DNA of 64,000 nucleotides from assembly GCF_030818955.1 (NCBI RefSeq), contig NZ_JAUTBF010000001.1, forward strand, positions 3,671,271 to 3,735,270, read 5' to 3'. The notes under the pieces were generated by a model that was given only the letters and a program-made list of their open reading frames with translations, had not been told where the DNA came from and searched no databases. Source of the DNA: Microbacterium trichothecenolyticum (GTDB taxonomy: Bacteria; Actinomycetota; Actinomycetes; Actinomycetales; Microbacteriaceae). Of this stretch, positions 17,390-25,092 are shown piece after piece (position 1 is the stretch's first letter; the number at the start of each line of letters is the position of its first letter). A program made the translations under genes and the position numbers.

Positions 17390-18573
17390 GCGCCCGGCGC
17401 CTGCCACGGAGGGAGCGTGCCGTGAAGAGCCCACTGGCCCAGTGCGCGTGTGCGCTGGGCCACCGGGTTGTGGGAGGCGATGGTGCGCACGTTGCGCCAG
17501 TGACGATCGAGCGCGGGTCCCGCCCCGACGGCCGAGGCCCCTCCCACCTCGAACAGCCGCGTCGCGGCATCCAGCACGAGCCGCGGAACGATCTCCTGCA
17601 GTCGATAGACCTCGAACTGGATCTCGCGCAGCCGAGCGACGGCTTCGTGTCCGTCGAGAGCCGCGCCGAGCTCTGCTGCCGTCGACAGGACGAGTCGGCG
17701 CGCCGCGGAGGCGACGGCCCCGACTTCGCCCACGACGATCTGCACGAGCGGATCGTCCGCGGGGACGGATTCTCCCGCGAAGCCGTACGTCCGACGGCGC
17801 GGGAGCACGTACGCCACCGTATCCTCGAGCGCTCGCTGGGCGATGCCCGCGATGACCGCCAGGAGAGACAGCTGGAACACGCTTGCGAGCGCGGGCCCAC
17901 GCCGTTCGTCGTCGGTTGCGGCGACGATGTCGGCGGGGTCCACCGGCACGCGGTCGAACGTCGTCGTTCCGCTCCCGGTGAGGGTTTGCCCGAAGCCGTC
18001 CCAGTCATCGACGCTGCGCACGCCGGGGTGACGGGCCGACACGGTGAGCGCGACCCGCTCATCACCGTCGAGGGCGGCGAGATGGATCCAATCGGCGTAG
18101 ATGCTGCCCGTCGTGTAGAACTTCCTCCCACTCAGCAGAACCTTGTCGCCGTCTCGTTCGATGCGCGACTCCAGGCGAGCCGTCGTCTGACGTTCCGACT
18201 GCGCGTTGCCGATGAGATCCCCTCGACCAACCCGCCTCCACCAGTCTTCGGACGCGTCGGCCCCTTGCATCCGCAGGTCTTCGACGAAGGCGAGGTGTCC
18301 ACGCCACACATGCGCCAGGCTCGCGTCGGCGGCAGCCAGGCGGATCAGACGGTCGAAGACCGCATCGAGAGGCATGTCGACACCTCCCCGTGAGGCAGGG
18401 ACGCGCAGCGCGCCGAACGACAGGTCGTGCAGGTGTGCGATCTCGTCGTGCAGCAGCCGACGGTCGCGTTCTCGTTCGACGGCACCGTCTGCGGCTTCCC
18501 GGAGGAAGGCGTCGAACGCGACGTCGTCGAAGAGGCGCGAGGGGTGCGTGGCGGTGGGGGAGGCAGCACTCAA
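17386..18573 (-). CDS. acyl-CoA-dehydrogenase-fold monooxygenase, DszC/SfnB-like (second copy)
   Basis: The 395-residue paralogue of the preceding protein. It keeps VLLSGRKFYTTGSIYADW in the middle beta domain, SVDDWDGFGQTLTGSGT, and DRHWRNVRTIASHNPVAQ near the C-terminus. It differs at the front, where an ADASLAHVWRGHLAFVEDL segment replaces the matching region of its neighbour. It overlaps both neighbours by four bases (18570-18573 and 17386-17389). Two distinct DszC-like subunits beside one DszA-like enzyme suggest successive oxygenation steps or a heterotetramer. Confidence 0.82.
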   Translation of the reverse strand: MSAASPTATHPSRLFDDVAFDAFLREAADGAVERERDRRLLHDEIAHLHDLSFGALRVPASRGGVDMPLDAVFDRLIRLAAADASLAHVWRGHLAFVEDLRMQGADASEDWWRRVGRGDLIGNAQSERQTTARLESRIERDGDKVLLSGRKFYTTGSIYADWIHLAALDGDERVALTVSARHPGVRSVDDWDGFGQTLTGSGTTTFDRVPVDPADIVAATDDERRGPALASVFQLSLLAVIAGIAQRALEDTVAYVLPRRRTYGFAGESVPADDPLVQIVVGEVGAVASAARRLVLSTAAELGAALDGHEAVARLREIQFEVYRLQEIVPRLVLDAATRLFEVGGASAVGAGPALDRHWRNVRTIASHNPVAQRTRALGQWALHGTLPPWQAPGA

Positions 18574-19232
18574 TGCAGCACCCGTCGCGCGATGCGGTTA
18601 CCGATGAACTGAGCGAGCTGAACCAGCACGATGAGGGTGATCACGACCAGCAGAACCGTGATCCAATCGAACCGCGCGTAGCCGAACTTCAGGGCGAGAT
18701 CGCCCAGACCCCCGCCGCCCACGACACCCGCGACGGCGGTGGCGTCCACCAGCGCGACCAGGATGTAGGTCAAGCCGAGCGTCAACGGGCCGAGCGCCTC
18801 CGGGATCACGATCGTGAACAGCACCCTGGCCGGACTGGCGCCCATCGCTGCCCCCGCTTCGATGGCCCCGGGATCGACGGACACGAGATTCGACTCGGCG
18901 ACCCGTGCGATCGCCACGCTCGCCACGAGAACCAGCGGCAGCGTCGCCGGGAGGGGGCCGATTCCCGTACCGAAGACGAACCGTGTCAGGGGAATGAGCG
19001 AGATCGCGACGATGAGGAACGGAATGGGGCGGATGATGTTGATCGCACCGTTCAGGACGGCGAACACCACGCGATTCTCCAGCAGATTGCCGGGGCGGCT
19101 GGCATAGAGCAGGAGCCCGAGGAGAACCCCGAGCACGGAGGCGGCGAGGAACGCGACCGAGACCATCAGCCCCGTCTCTGCCAATGCCGTGAGGAAGCGG
19201 GGGAGGAAAGCGTCGAAGCTGAATTCACGCAT
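18570..19232 (-). CDS. MetI-type ABC transporter permease
   Basis: The 220-residue membrane protein has five hydrophobic helices and the cytoplasmic EAA loop (EAGAAMGASPARVLFTIVIPEALG), which couples to the ATPase. It belongs to the MetI family of the D-methionine/methionine uptake systems. It overlaps the ATPase gene by 8 bp (19225-19232) and the downstream monooxygenase by 4 bp. The context points to an organosulfur substrate rather than, or in addition to, methionine. Confidence 0.88.
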   Translation of the reverse strand: MREFSFDAFLPRFLTALAETGLMVSVAFLAASVLGVLLGLLLYASRPGNLLENRVVFAVLNGAINIIRPIPFLIVAISLIPLTRFVFGTGIGPLPATLPLVLVASVAIARVAESNLVSVDPGAIEAGAAMGASPARVLFTIVIPEALGPLTLGLTYILVALVDATAVAGVVGGGGLGDLALKFGYARFDWITVLLVVITLIVLVQLAQFIGNRIARRVLH

Positions 19233-20271
19233 GGATTGCCTCCGGGGTGGGGGCGGACGGGATTTCGGTGACGGAGGTGATCGCCTTCAGATCGGCGACC
19301 GCGGCGGCCACGTCGGCGTCAGCGCCGACGAGTTCGACGGTGAGAGTTCCGAACGCGCGGCCTTGGAGCTCGTCGACGCCGCCGAAGACGACATTCACGT
19401 CGACATTGCGGACCCGCGAGATGCGCGAGAGGAAGGCGTCGCCGTGCTCGGTCACACGAACGTGCAGCAGGCGGCCCGGGTGCAGGGCCCGGATGCGTTC
19501 GAGGACCTCCGGCGTCGGGAGGTGTCGAAGCACCGAGGCCACGAAGCGCTGCGAAGTGGGGTTCTGCGGCGCGGAGAAGACGTCGTACACGCTGCCGGTC
19601 TCGACCACGCGCCCGCTGTCCATCACGGCGACGCGGTGGGCGATCTCGCGCACGACGTCGATCTCGTGCGTGACGAGAGCGATGGTGACCCCGCGTTCGC
19701 GATTGGTCCGGCGCAGCAATTCGAGGACTTCCCCGGTGGTCTCGGGATCGAGTGCACTCGTCGCCTCGTCGGAGATCAGGATGCCGGGATCTGTCGCCAG
19801 TGCGCGAGCGATCCCCACTCGCTGCTTCTGACCGCCCGAGAGTTGCGACGGATAGGCGAGTGCCTTGTCCGCGAGTCCGACGAAGTCCAGCAGCTCTTCG
19901 ACACGGTCGAGGATGCGGTCCTGCGACCAGCCGGCAAGGCGCATCGGGTAGGCGATGTTCTTGTACACGTTCCGTGAGCGCAGCAGGTTGAACTGCTGGA
20001 AGATCATCCCGATCCCTTGGCGAGCGGCGTACAGATCCCGGCCCGTGAGGTCGGAGATCACTTTGCCGTCCACGACGACGCGGCCCGAGGTGGGGCGTTC
20101 CAAGGCGTTGACGGTTCGCAGCAGCGTGGACTTGCCCGCACCCGAGTACCCGACGATCCCGAAGATCTCCCCGCTTTCGATGGCGAGATCCACTCCGTGG
20201 AGAGCTTCGACTCGACGCCCTTCGATATCGAACGACTTCGATACGTTCTCGAAGACGATGGCAGCACTCAT
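19225..20271 (-). CDS. MetN-type ABC transporter ATPase with NIL domain
   Basis: A 348-residue ATPase. Walker A is GYSGAGKSTLLR, the Q-loop region is MIFQQFNLL, the signature is LSGGQKQRVGIARAL, Walker B is GILISDEATSALDP, and the H-loop is LVTHEIDVV. The C-terminal 80 or so residues form a NIL-type domain (VTEHGDAFLSRISRVRNVDVNVVFG in two parts), which in MetN proteins binds the substrate and inhibits transport when the cell is replete. It is the middle gene of the importer, between the binding protein and the permease. Confidence 0.9.
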   Translation of the reverse strand: MSAAIVFENVSKSFDIEGRRVEALHGVDLAIESGEIFGIVGYSGAGKSTLLRTVNALERPTSGRVVVDGKVISDLTGRDLYAARQGIGMIFQQFNLLRSRNVYKNIAYPMRLAGWSQDRILDRVEELLDFVGLADKALAYPSQLSGGQKQRVGIARALATDPGILISDEATSALDPETTGEVLELLRRTNRERGVTIALVTHEIDVVREIAHRVAVMDSGRVVETGSVYDVFSAPQNPTSQRFVASVLRHLPTPEVLERIRALHPGRLLHVRVTEHGDAFLSRISRVRNVDVNVVFGGVDELQGRAFGTLTVELVGADADVAAAVADLKAITSVTEIPSAPTPEAIHA

Positions 20272-20330
20272 GCGTTCCCTCTTTCAGCACGGTGGGGCCG
20301 GGACTCATCCCGGCCCCACCGTGGCCGTGG

Positions 20331-21320
20331 TCACTTCTTCGACGCGGACTTCTGCAACTCGGCGAGCTTGTCGCGGAGCGTGTTCACGTCCACGTCGACC
20401 AGCACGCTGTTACCGAACTGCTCCTTCTCCAACGCGTCCGCGACACGAGGGTCGGCGTAAGCCTCTTTGAGGGTCGCCCACGCGGGGTCGTCGGCGTTGT
20501 CCGCCCGCGTGGCGACCACGTTGACGTACGGCAGGTTCTTCTCGTCGAGGGAGTCGTCGAGAAAGAGCGCGTCATCCTTCGACACGTTCTGTGCGGGGTC
20601 GAAGTAGGACGTGCCGACGACGACGGCCGAGAGGCTGGGGTCATTGAACTGCAGCGGGATGTCACGGGCCGGAAGCGCCACGAACTGCAGGTTCTTGGGG
20701 TTGGACGTGACGTTCTCGACCGTGGGGAAATCCCCCGCGTCGGCGGCGAGCTCGATCAACCCGGCCGAGGCGAGGATGTTGAGCGCACGGCCCCCGTTCG
20801 ACGGGTCGTCCGGGATCGCGACGCGGCCGCCCGAGGGAATCTCGGACACGTTCTTCAGCGTGGACGAGAAGATGCCCCACTGCGTGATGACCGTTGAGAA
20901 CACCGGCGTCAGATCCGCGTTGTTCTGCGCGTTGAAGGCGCTCAGGTAGAGAATGTGCTGGAAGGCATTGGCGTCCACCGACCCGGCGACGAGTTCCGTG
21001 TTCGGCAGCACCCAGTCGTCGACGTTCACCCACGTGACGTCCAAGCCCTTCTCCGAGGCGACGGCTGCGATGGCATCCTGGAATTGGCTGTCTTCGGCCG
21101 TGGCGATCTTGACGCTACGACGCTCACCGGCTGCCGGGGTGCCGGCAGCGCTGGAGGCGGTTCCGCCGAGGTTGGAGACGATCGCGACCACCCCGACGAT
21201 CAGGGCGACGGCGACCACGGCGGACGTGGTCAGGATGATGGTGCGGCGCTTCTTGCTGCCGGCTGCGACGGCGCTGCGCAGGTCGCTCGGTCCGGAAGAA
21301 GGCGGGTTCTGGTCGGACAC
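20331..21320 (-). CDS. MetQ/NlpA-type substrate-binding protein with N-terminal membrane anchor
   Basis: About 329 residues. Instead of a lipobox it has a single N-terminal transmembrane helix (TIILTTSAVVAVALIVGVVA) after a short cytoplasmic tail with KKRR. The rest is an NlpA/MetQ binding domain, with VKIATAEDSQFQDAIAAVA, AFQHILYLSAFN, GGRVAIPDDPSNGGRAL and NLPYVNVVATR. The GTG at 21320 has GAGAGGAAC just upstream. The anchor in place of a lipoprotein modification is unusual for MetQ. It is the first gene of a six-gene operon that ends in sulfur monooxygenases. Confidence 0.85.
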   Translation of the reverse strand: MSDQNPPSSGPSDLRSAVAAGSKKRRTIILTTSAVVAVALIVGVVAIVSNLGGTASSAAGTPAAGERRSVKIATAEDSQFQDAIAAVASEKGLDVTWVNVDDWVLPNTELVAGSVDANAFQHILYLSAFNAQNNADLTPVFSTVITQWGIFSSTLKNVSEIPSGGRVAIPDDPSNGGRALNILASAGLIELAADAGDFPTVENVTSNPKNLQFVALPARDIPLQFNDPSLSAVVVGTSYFDPAQNVSKDDALFLDDSLDEKNLPYVNVVATRADNADDPAWATLKEAYADPRVADALEKEQFGNSVLVDVDVNTLRDKLAELQKSASKK

Positions 21321-21580
21321 AGTTGTTCCTCTCGTGGTTCGGGTCCCTGGTGTGGGAGAGCCAGTACACCCCACGGAGGGCGGCCGATTCGACTTCGATG
21401 ACACGCAAGGAATCGTCGCGAAACAATCGGACACCTCGGGGTGCGGGTCGTGCCGTAGCCGTTGTTCTCGTCAGCCGTGAGGAACCGACGCCGACGTGGG
21501 ATTCGGCGCTGTCGAGTGGTGACGCGCGATGTCCGCAATGCGATTGCGCCGACTGATCGTGAGGATGCGACACTGCCCGC
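21321..21580. other. 260-bp intergenic region upstream of the organosulfur operon
   Basis: The gap separates the MetQ-like gene (minus strand) from the MazG-like gene (plus strand) and must contain both promoters. I searched it by eye for SAM-I and SAM-IV riboswitch core motifs, which often precede methionine transport genes, and saw none. No T-rich terminator was seen either. Confidence 0.5.
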
Positions 21581-21889
21581 GTGCACATCAACGATCTGAG
21601 CGAACACGTCGAAGCGGTGTCGGCGTTCTATGCCGAGCGTCACGACATCGACCGCACCGGTGACTGGTTCGTCCTCAAGCTCAACGAGGAAGTCGGCGAA
21701 CTCACGCAGGCGTATCTGGCGCGGGAGGGTCAGGCTCGCGACAAAGGGCGCACCCGGGACGAACTCGAGACCGACTTCCGGTCGGAGCTGGCCGATGTCC
21801 TCGCTCAGGTGCTCCTGATCGCACGCCGCTTCGATGTCGACCTCACCGCGGAGGTCGAGAGGAAGTGGCTCGTGTGGAAACCGTCGTGA
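21581..21889 (+). CDS. MazG-like nucleotide pyrophosphohydrolase
   Basis: A 102-residue all-alpha protein. The motif LNEEVGELTQAYLAREG followed by FRSELADVLAQVLLIARRFDVDL gives the EExxE...ExxD metal-binding pattern of MazG and phosphoribosyl-ATP pyrophosphatase-like enzymes, which hydrolyse nucleoside triphosphates to monophosphates. The GTG at 21581 is the only start before the conserved region. It stands alone, convergent with the importer genes to its right. Confidence 0.78.
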   Translation: MHINDLSEHVEAVSAFYAERHDIDRTGDWFVLKLNEEVGELTQAYLAREGQARDKGRTRDELETDFRSELADVLAQVLLIARRFDVDLTAEVERKWLVWKPS

Positions 21890-22116
21890 TCCCGGTGGGT
21901 CGCATCACGCCCACGGCGACGGCCCGGACGACGAGCCGAGCGATGCCGCCCGGTCAGATGAAGGACGCGGGCAGGTCTCACTCCGCCGTGTAGGACGCCG
22001 CGCTCGCCGCGGAGCGAGGGCCCCCGCGATCGTCGGCATCATCGTCGGAGCCGGGCTCGATCGACGAGGATCGGGCCGGAACGGCCCCGGACTCATCGTC
22101 ACCCGTCCCGCCCGCT

Positions 22117-22149
22117 GCCGGGCTCCGCGCGGTTCACGCGGAGCCCGGC
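22117..22149. terminator. bidirectional terminator hairpin
   Basis: A perfect 13-bp stem (GCCGGGCTCCGCG with a 7-nt loop) sits between the convergent MazG-like gene and the importer operon, 9 bp beyond the stop of the binding-protein gene. It is symmetric and can serve both strands, although no clear T-run follows. Confidence 0.7.
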
Positions 22150-22157
22150 GGGCTCTC

Positions 22158-23177
22158 TCAGCCGAACGAGGCGTCGGGGTAGAGCGCTTCGGCGATCTGG
22201 CGCACGACCGAGACGTTTCCGAGGGTGCCCGGGAACATGTCGGAGCTCGAGACCGCGATCAGGCGACCGTTTCGCACCGCCGGCATGTCGGGGAACGTCG
22301 CGGTGAGGTACGCGCGTACGGCTTGCTCGTGGGCGGGATCGGTGACCGCGAACACGAGCGCGTCCGGTGCCTGGGCGGCGAGGGACTCGGGGGTGATCTC
22401 CGCGGCGAAGAAGTCGGCGAACTGGGGGTCGTCGGGCGTGTAGATCGTGTCGGCGCCCGCGTGACGGAGGATGTCGTACTCGACCCCCGCGCCGATCGCG
22501 CTGAGCGTGGTGCCGTCGACGTAGATCTGCGCGACGCGGGGCTTGGTACGGCCCTGGATCGCCGTGTCGACGGAGGCCAGCTGCGCTTTCGCGTCGGCGA
22601 TCAGCGCCGCAGCTTCGTCGTGCACGTCGAAGATCTCGCCGAGGTTGTTCAGATCGACGAACAGGTCGTCGACCGTGCCGTCCATCCGGCGCGAGAAGCA
22701 TCCCCCCGTCGCGGTGTACGCCGCGACTCCCGCCTCGGCGAGCTGCTCGATGCTCGCGAAGCCCTGCTCGGCCGTGAACTCGTAGGTCGTGGGGGAGTAG
22801 ACGAAGTCGGGGTGGACGGCGAGGAGGTCCTCTCGGCTCGGGGGCGTTTCGCCTCCGATGACGGGTACGTCTGCCGCGAGGGGCGCCACGTCTGCCGGGA
22901 GCTCCTGCACGGTCGCCTGGGCTTGGCCGACGAGGTGGTCGGCGAGTCCCAGGCGCAGCAGGAGCTCGGTCTGCGAGGGGTGCAGGCCGACCGCGGCGGT
23001 GGGGACGTGGGTGATCGTGACCGGTGCGCCGCAGTTCTCGATGACGAGGGCGTCCCCGGTGGGGGTGGCCGCACCTTGGGGCGCGACGGCGGAGCCGCAG
23101 GCGGTGAGCGCGAGTGCGCCGAGGCCGCCGGCGATCGCCATCATCAGGCGGGCGGGTCGAAGGGAGTGCTGTGTCAT
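22158..23177 (-). CDS. FecB/siderophore-type ABC substrate-binding lipoprotein
   Basis: A 339-residue exported protein with a lipobox signal peptide (LGALALTACGS, Cys near residue 27). The rest is a type III periplasmic-binding fold as in FecB, BtuF and siderophore receptors: VGLHPSQTELLLRLGL, SREDLLAVHPDFVYSP, VAQIYVDGTTLSAIGAG, and IPV-type closing helices near the end. Its start overlaps the ATPase stop (ATGA). It is the last gene of the five-gene left operon. Proteins of this family bind metal chelates or corrinoids, never free sugars. Given the Fur/Zur-type box and RiPP genes upstream, a metallophore is the best guess. Confidence 0.85.
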   Translation of the reverse strand: MTQHSLRPARLMMAIAGGLGALALTACGSAVAPQGAATPTGDALVIENCGAPVTITHVPTAAVGLHPSQTELLLRLGLADHLVGQAQATVQELPADVAPLAADVPVIGGETPPSREDLLAVHPDFVYSPTTYEFTAEQGFASIEQLAEAGVAAYTATGGCFSRRMDGTVDDLFVDLNNLGEIFDVHDEAAALIADAKAQLASVDTAIQGRTKPRVAQIYVDGTTLSAIGAGVEYDILRHAGADTIYTPDDPQFADFFAAEITPESLAAQAPDALVFAVTDPAHEQAVRAYLTATFPDMPAVRNGRLIAVSSSDMFPGTLGNVSVVRQIAEALYPDASFG

Positions 23178-23986
23178 TCGTTTCTCTCTGTCGGGGTATC
23201 GGATGGGGAGGGACCGCGAAGCGGACGGGGGTGAAAGGCCATGACGCGCGCGCCCGTGTCGATCTCCGTCGCCACGCGCGCCGTGACGCGGAAGACGCCG
23301 CCGACCAGGTCGGGGGTGAGAACGGCATCCGGCTGCCCGACCGCGACGAGGTGACCCTCATCGAGGACCGCGACCTCGTCGCAGAACGCCGCGGCGATGT
23401 TGAGGTCGTGGAGGGCGGCGATCACGGTCGTTCCGAGGCCGCTGACGACCCGCATGAGGTCGAGCTGGTGAGCGATGTCGAGATGGTTGGTCGGTTCGTC
23501 GAGCACGAGGATCTCGCCGTCCTGTGCCAGGGCGCGCGCGAGCATCACGCGCTGCCGCTGGCCTCCGGAGAGCCGGCGCACGAGGCGGTCCTCCAGATCG
23601 AGCACGTCGGCGGTGCGCAGCGCCTCCGTGACGATCCGGCGGTCGTCGTCGGTGTCGCGGCTGAAGGGCGCGTGATGCGGAGCGCGCCCGACCATCACGG
23701 TCTCGCGCACCGTCAGGTCGAACTCCGAGGGGGCGTCCTGCAGCATGACCGCGACCCGGCGGGCGAGGGTGCGCGGCGGCAGCGTCGAGACGTCGACGCC
23801 GTCGATGCGTACGCGGCCGGCGTGCGGCCGGCGGCCCGTGAACAGGGTGCGCAGCAGGGTCGACTTGCCGCTGCCGTTGGGCCCGAGCAGGCCGAGGATC
23901 CGGCCGCGGCCGACCTCCAGCTCGACGTCGTGCAGAACGCGCCGTCCGCCGAGCTCCACGCTCACGGACTCGAAGGACACCGTCAT
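23174..23986 (-). CDS. FecE/siderophore-type ABC transporter ATPase
   Basis: The 270-residue ATPase shows Walker A GPNGSGKSTLLRTLF, signature LSGGQRQRVMLARAL, Walker B ILVLDEPTNHLD and H-loop IAALHDLNIAA, in the arrangement of FecE/FepC-type iron-chelate and cobalamin importers. Its ATG overlaps the permease stop (23983-23986), and its stop overlaps the start of the binding-protein gene (23174-23177). The C-terminal 50 residues are a short regulatory extension. Confidence 0.9.
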   Translation of the reverse strand: MTVSFESVSVELGGRRVLHDVELEVGRGRILGLLGPNGSGKSTLLRTLFTGRRPHAGRVRIDGVDVSTLPPRTLARRVAVMLQDAPSEFDLTVRETVMVGRAPHHAPFSRDTDDDRRIVTEALRTADVLDLEDRLVRRLSGGQRQRVMLARALAQDGEILVLDEPTNHLDIAHQLDLMRVVSGLGTTVIAALHDLNIAAAFCDEVAVLDEGHLVAVGQPDAVLTPDLVGGVFRVTARVATEIDTGARVMAFHPRPLRGPSPSDTPTERNE

Positions 23987-25092
23987 CGGTCGAACCCCGC
24001 CCTCTCGCCGCCGCGTCGCATGAGCCACAGGAAGAACGGCGCCCCGACGAACGCGGTGAGGATGCCGAGGGGGATCTCGGTCGGTGTGGCAACGGTCCGC
24101 GCGAGGAGATCGGCCACCATGAGGAAGAGCGCACCCCCGAGCACCGCGACCGGGACCATCCGGCGATGGTCCGAGCCCACCAGCAGACGCGCGACGTGCG
24201 GGACCACGAGCCCCACGAATCCGATGCCGCCGCTCACCGCGACGATCACCCCCGTGAGCAGGGAGGCGATCACGAGGAGGATTGCGCGCACCCTGGTGGT
24301 GCGCACCCCGACCGCGAGAGCGGACTCGTCGCCGGCTAGCAGGGCGTTCATCGATCGCGAGAGTCCGAAAGCGGCGATCAGAGCGATCGCGAGCGCGATC
24401 GCGGGGATCGTCAGCGACGACATGGTGGCGGCGGACACGCTGCCGAGGAGGAAGAACATCACGCTGACGACGTTCTGCGCGTCCGTCGTCAACGTCAGGT
24501 AGCTCGTGACGGCGCTCAGCAGGGAACCGAGAGCGACCCCCGCGAGGATCATGCGGGTCGGTGACAGCTCTCCGCGCGTCCGCGCCAGGAGCGCGACGAG
24601 CACGCAGGACCCGACGGCTCCGGCGAAAGCCGCCCCGCTCATCGTCACGCCGAGGAACGCGGCGCCGCCCGAGACGATCACGAGCACGGCACCCACGCTC
24701 GCGCCCGAGGACACCCCGAGGATGTAGGGCTCGGCGAGAGGATTGCGCACCACGGCCTGCATCATCGTGCCCGCAAGGGCCAGCCCCGCCCCGGCGAGTC
24801 CCGCGAGCAGCGCCCGCGGCAGACGGAACTGCCACACCGCCTGATCCTGCAGCGGGGTGAGAGAGCCGTCCGTCATCCACGGCATCCCCGGCACCAGGTG
24901 CCCGATCACGAGCTTCGCGGCGTCGATCGGCGGCACGGGCACGGGGCCGATCGCGCCGGAGAGCACGACCGTCACCACGAGCAGGACGGCGCTGACCGTC
25001 ACTGTCACCCCGAGCGGCACGACCCTTCCTCCCTGCCGCGCGGCGCGCGGGACTGTCCGCCAGCGCGCGGTGCGCTGCGTCGTCGCGGTCAT
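23983..25092 (-). CDS. FecCD-type ABC transporter permease
   Basis: A 369-residue permease of the FecCD/BtuC family with about ten helices, including AGAGLALAGTMMQAVVRNPLAEPYILGVSSGA (in parts), the ALGVR-type cytoplasmic loop (SALAVGVRTTRVR), and the closing HVARLLVGSDHRRMVP region. There is one permease gene, so it would act as a homodimer. The ATG at 25092 has overlaps on both sides (ATGA with the S9 peptidase stop). A long N-terminal frame upstream is a shadow of the peptidase gene. Confidence 0.9.
   Translation of the reverse strand: MTATTQRTARWRTVPRAARQGGRVVPLGVTVTVSAVLLVVTVVLSGAIGPVPVPPIDAAKLVIGHLVPGMPWMTDGSLTPLQDQAVWQFRLPRALLAGLAGAGLALAGTMMQAVVRNPLAEPYILGVSSGASVGAVLVIVSGGAAFLGVTMSGAAFAGAVGSCVLVALLARTRGELSPTRMILAGVALGSLLSAVTSYLTLTTDAQNVVSVMFFLLGSVSAATMSSLTIPAIALAIALIAAFGLSRSMNALLAGDESALAVGVRTTRVRAILLVIASLLTGVIVAVSGGIGFVGLVVPHVARLLVGSDHRRMVPVAVLGGALFLMVADLLARTVATPTEIPLGILTAFVGAPFFLWLMRRGGERAGFDR

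Noticed and set aside
21321..21580. SAM riboswitch upstream of the MetNIQ-type operon
   Set aside because: No conserved SAM-I or SAM-IV core elements were seen on the minus strand.
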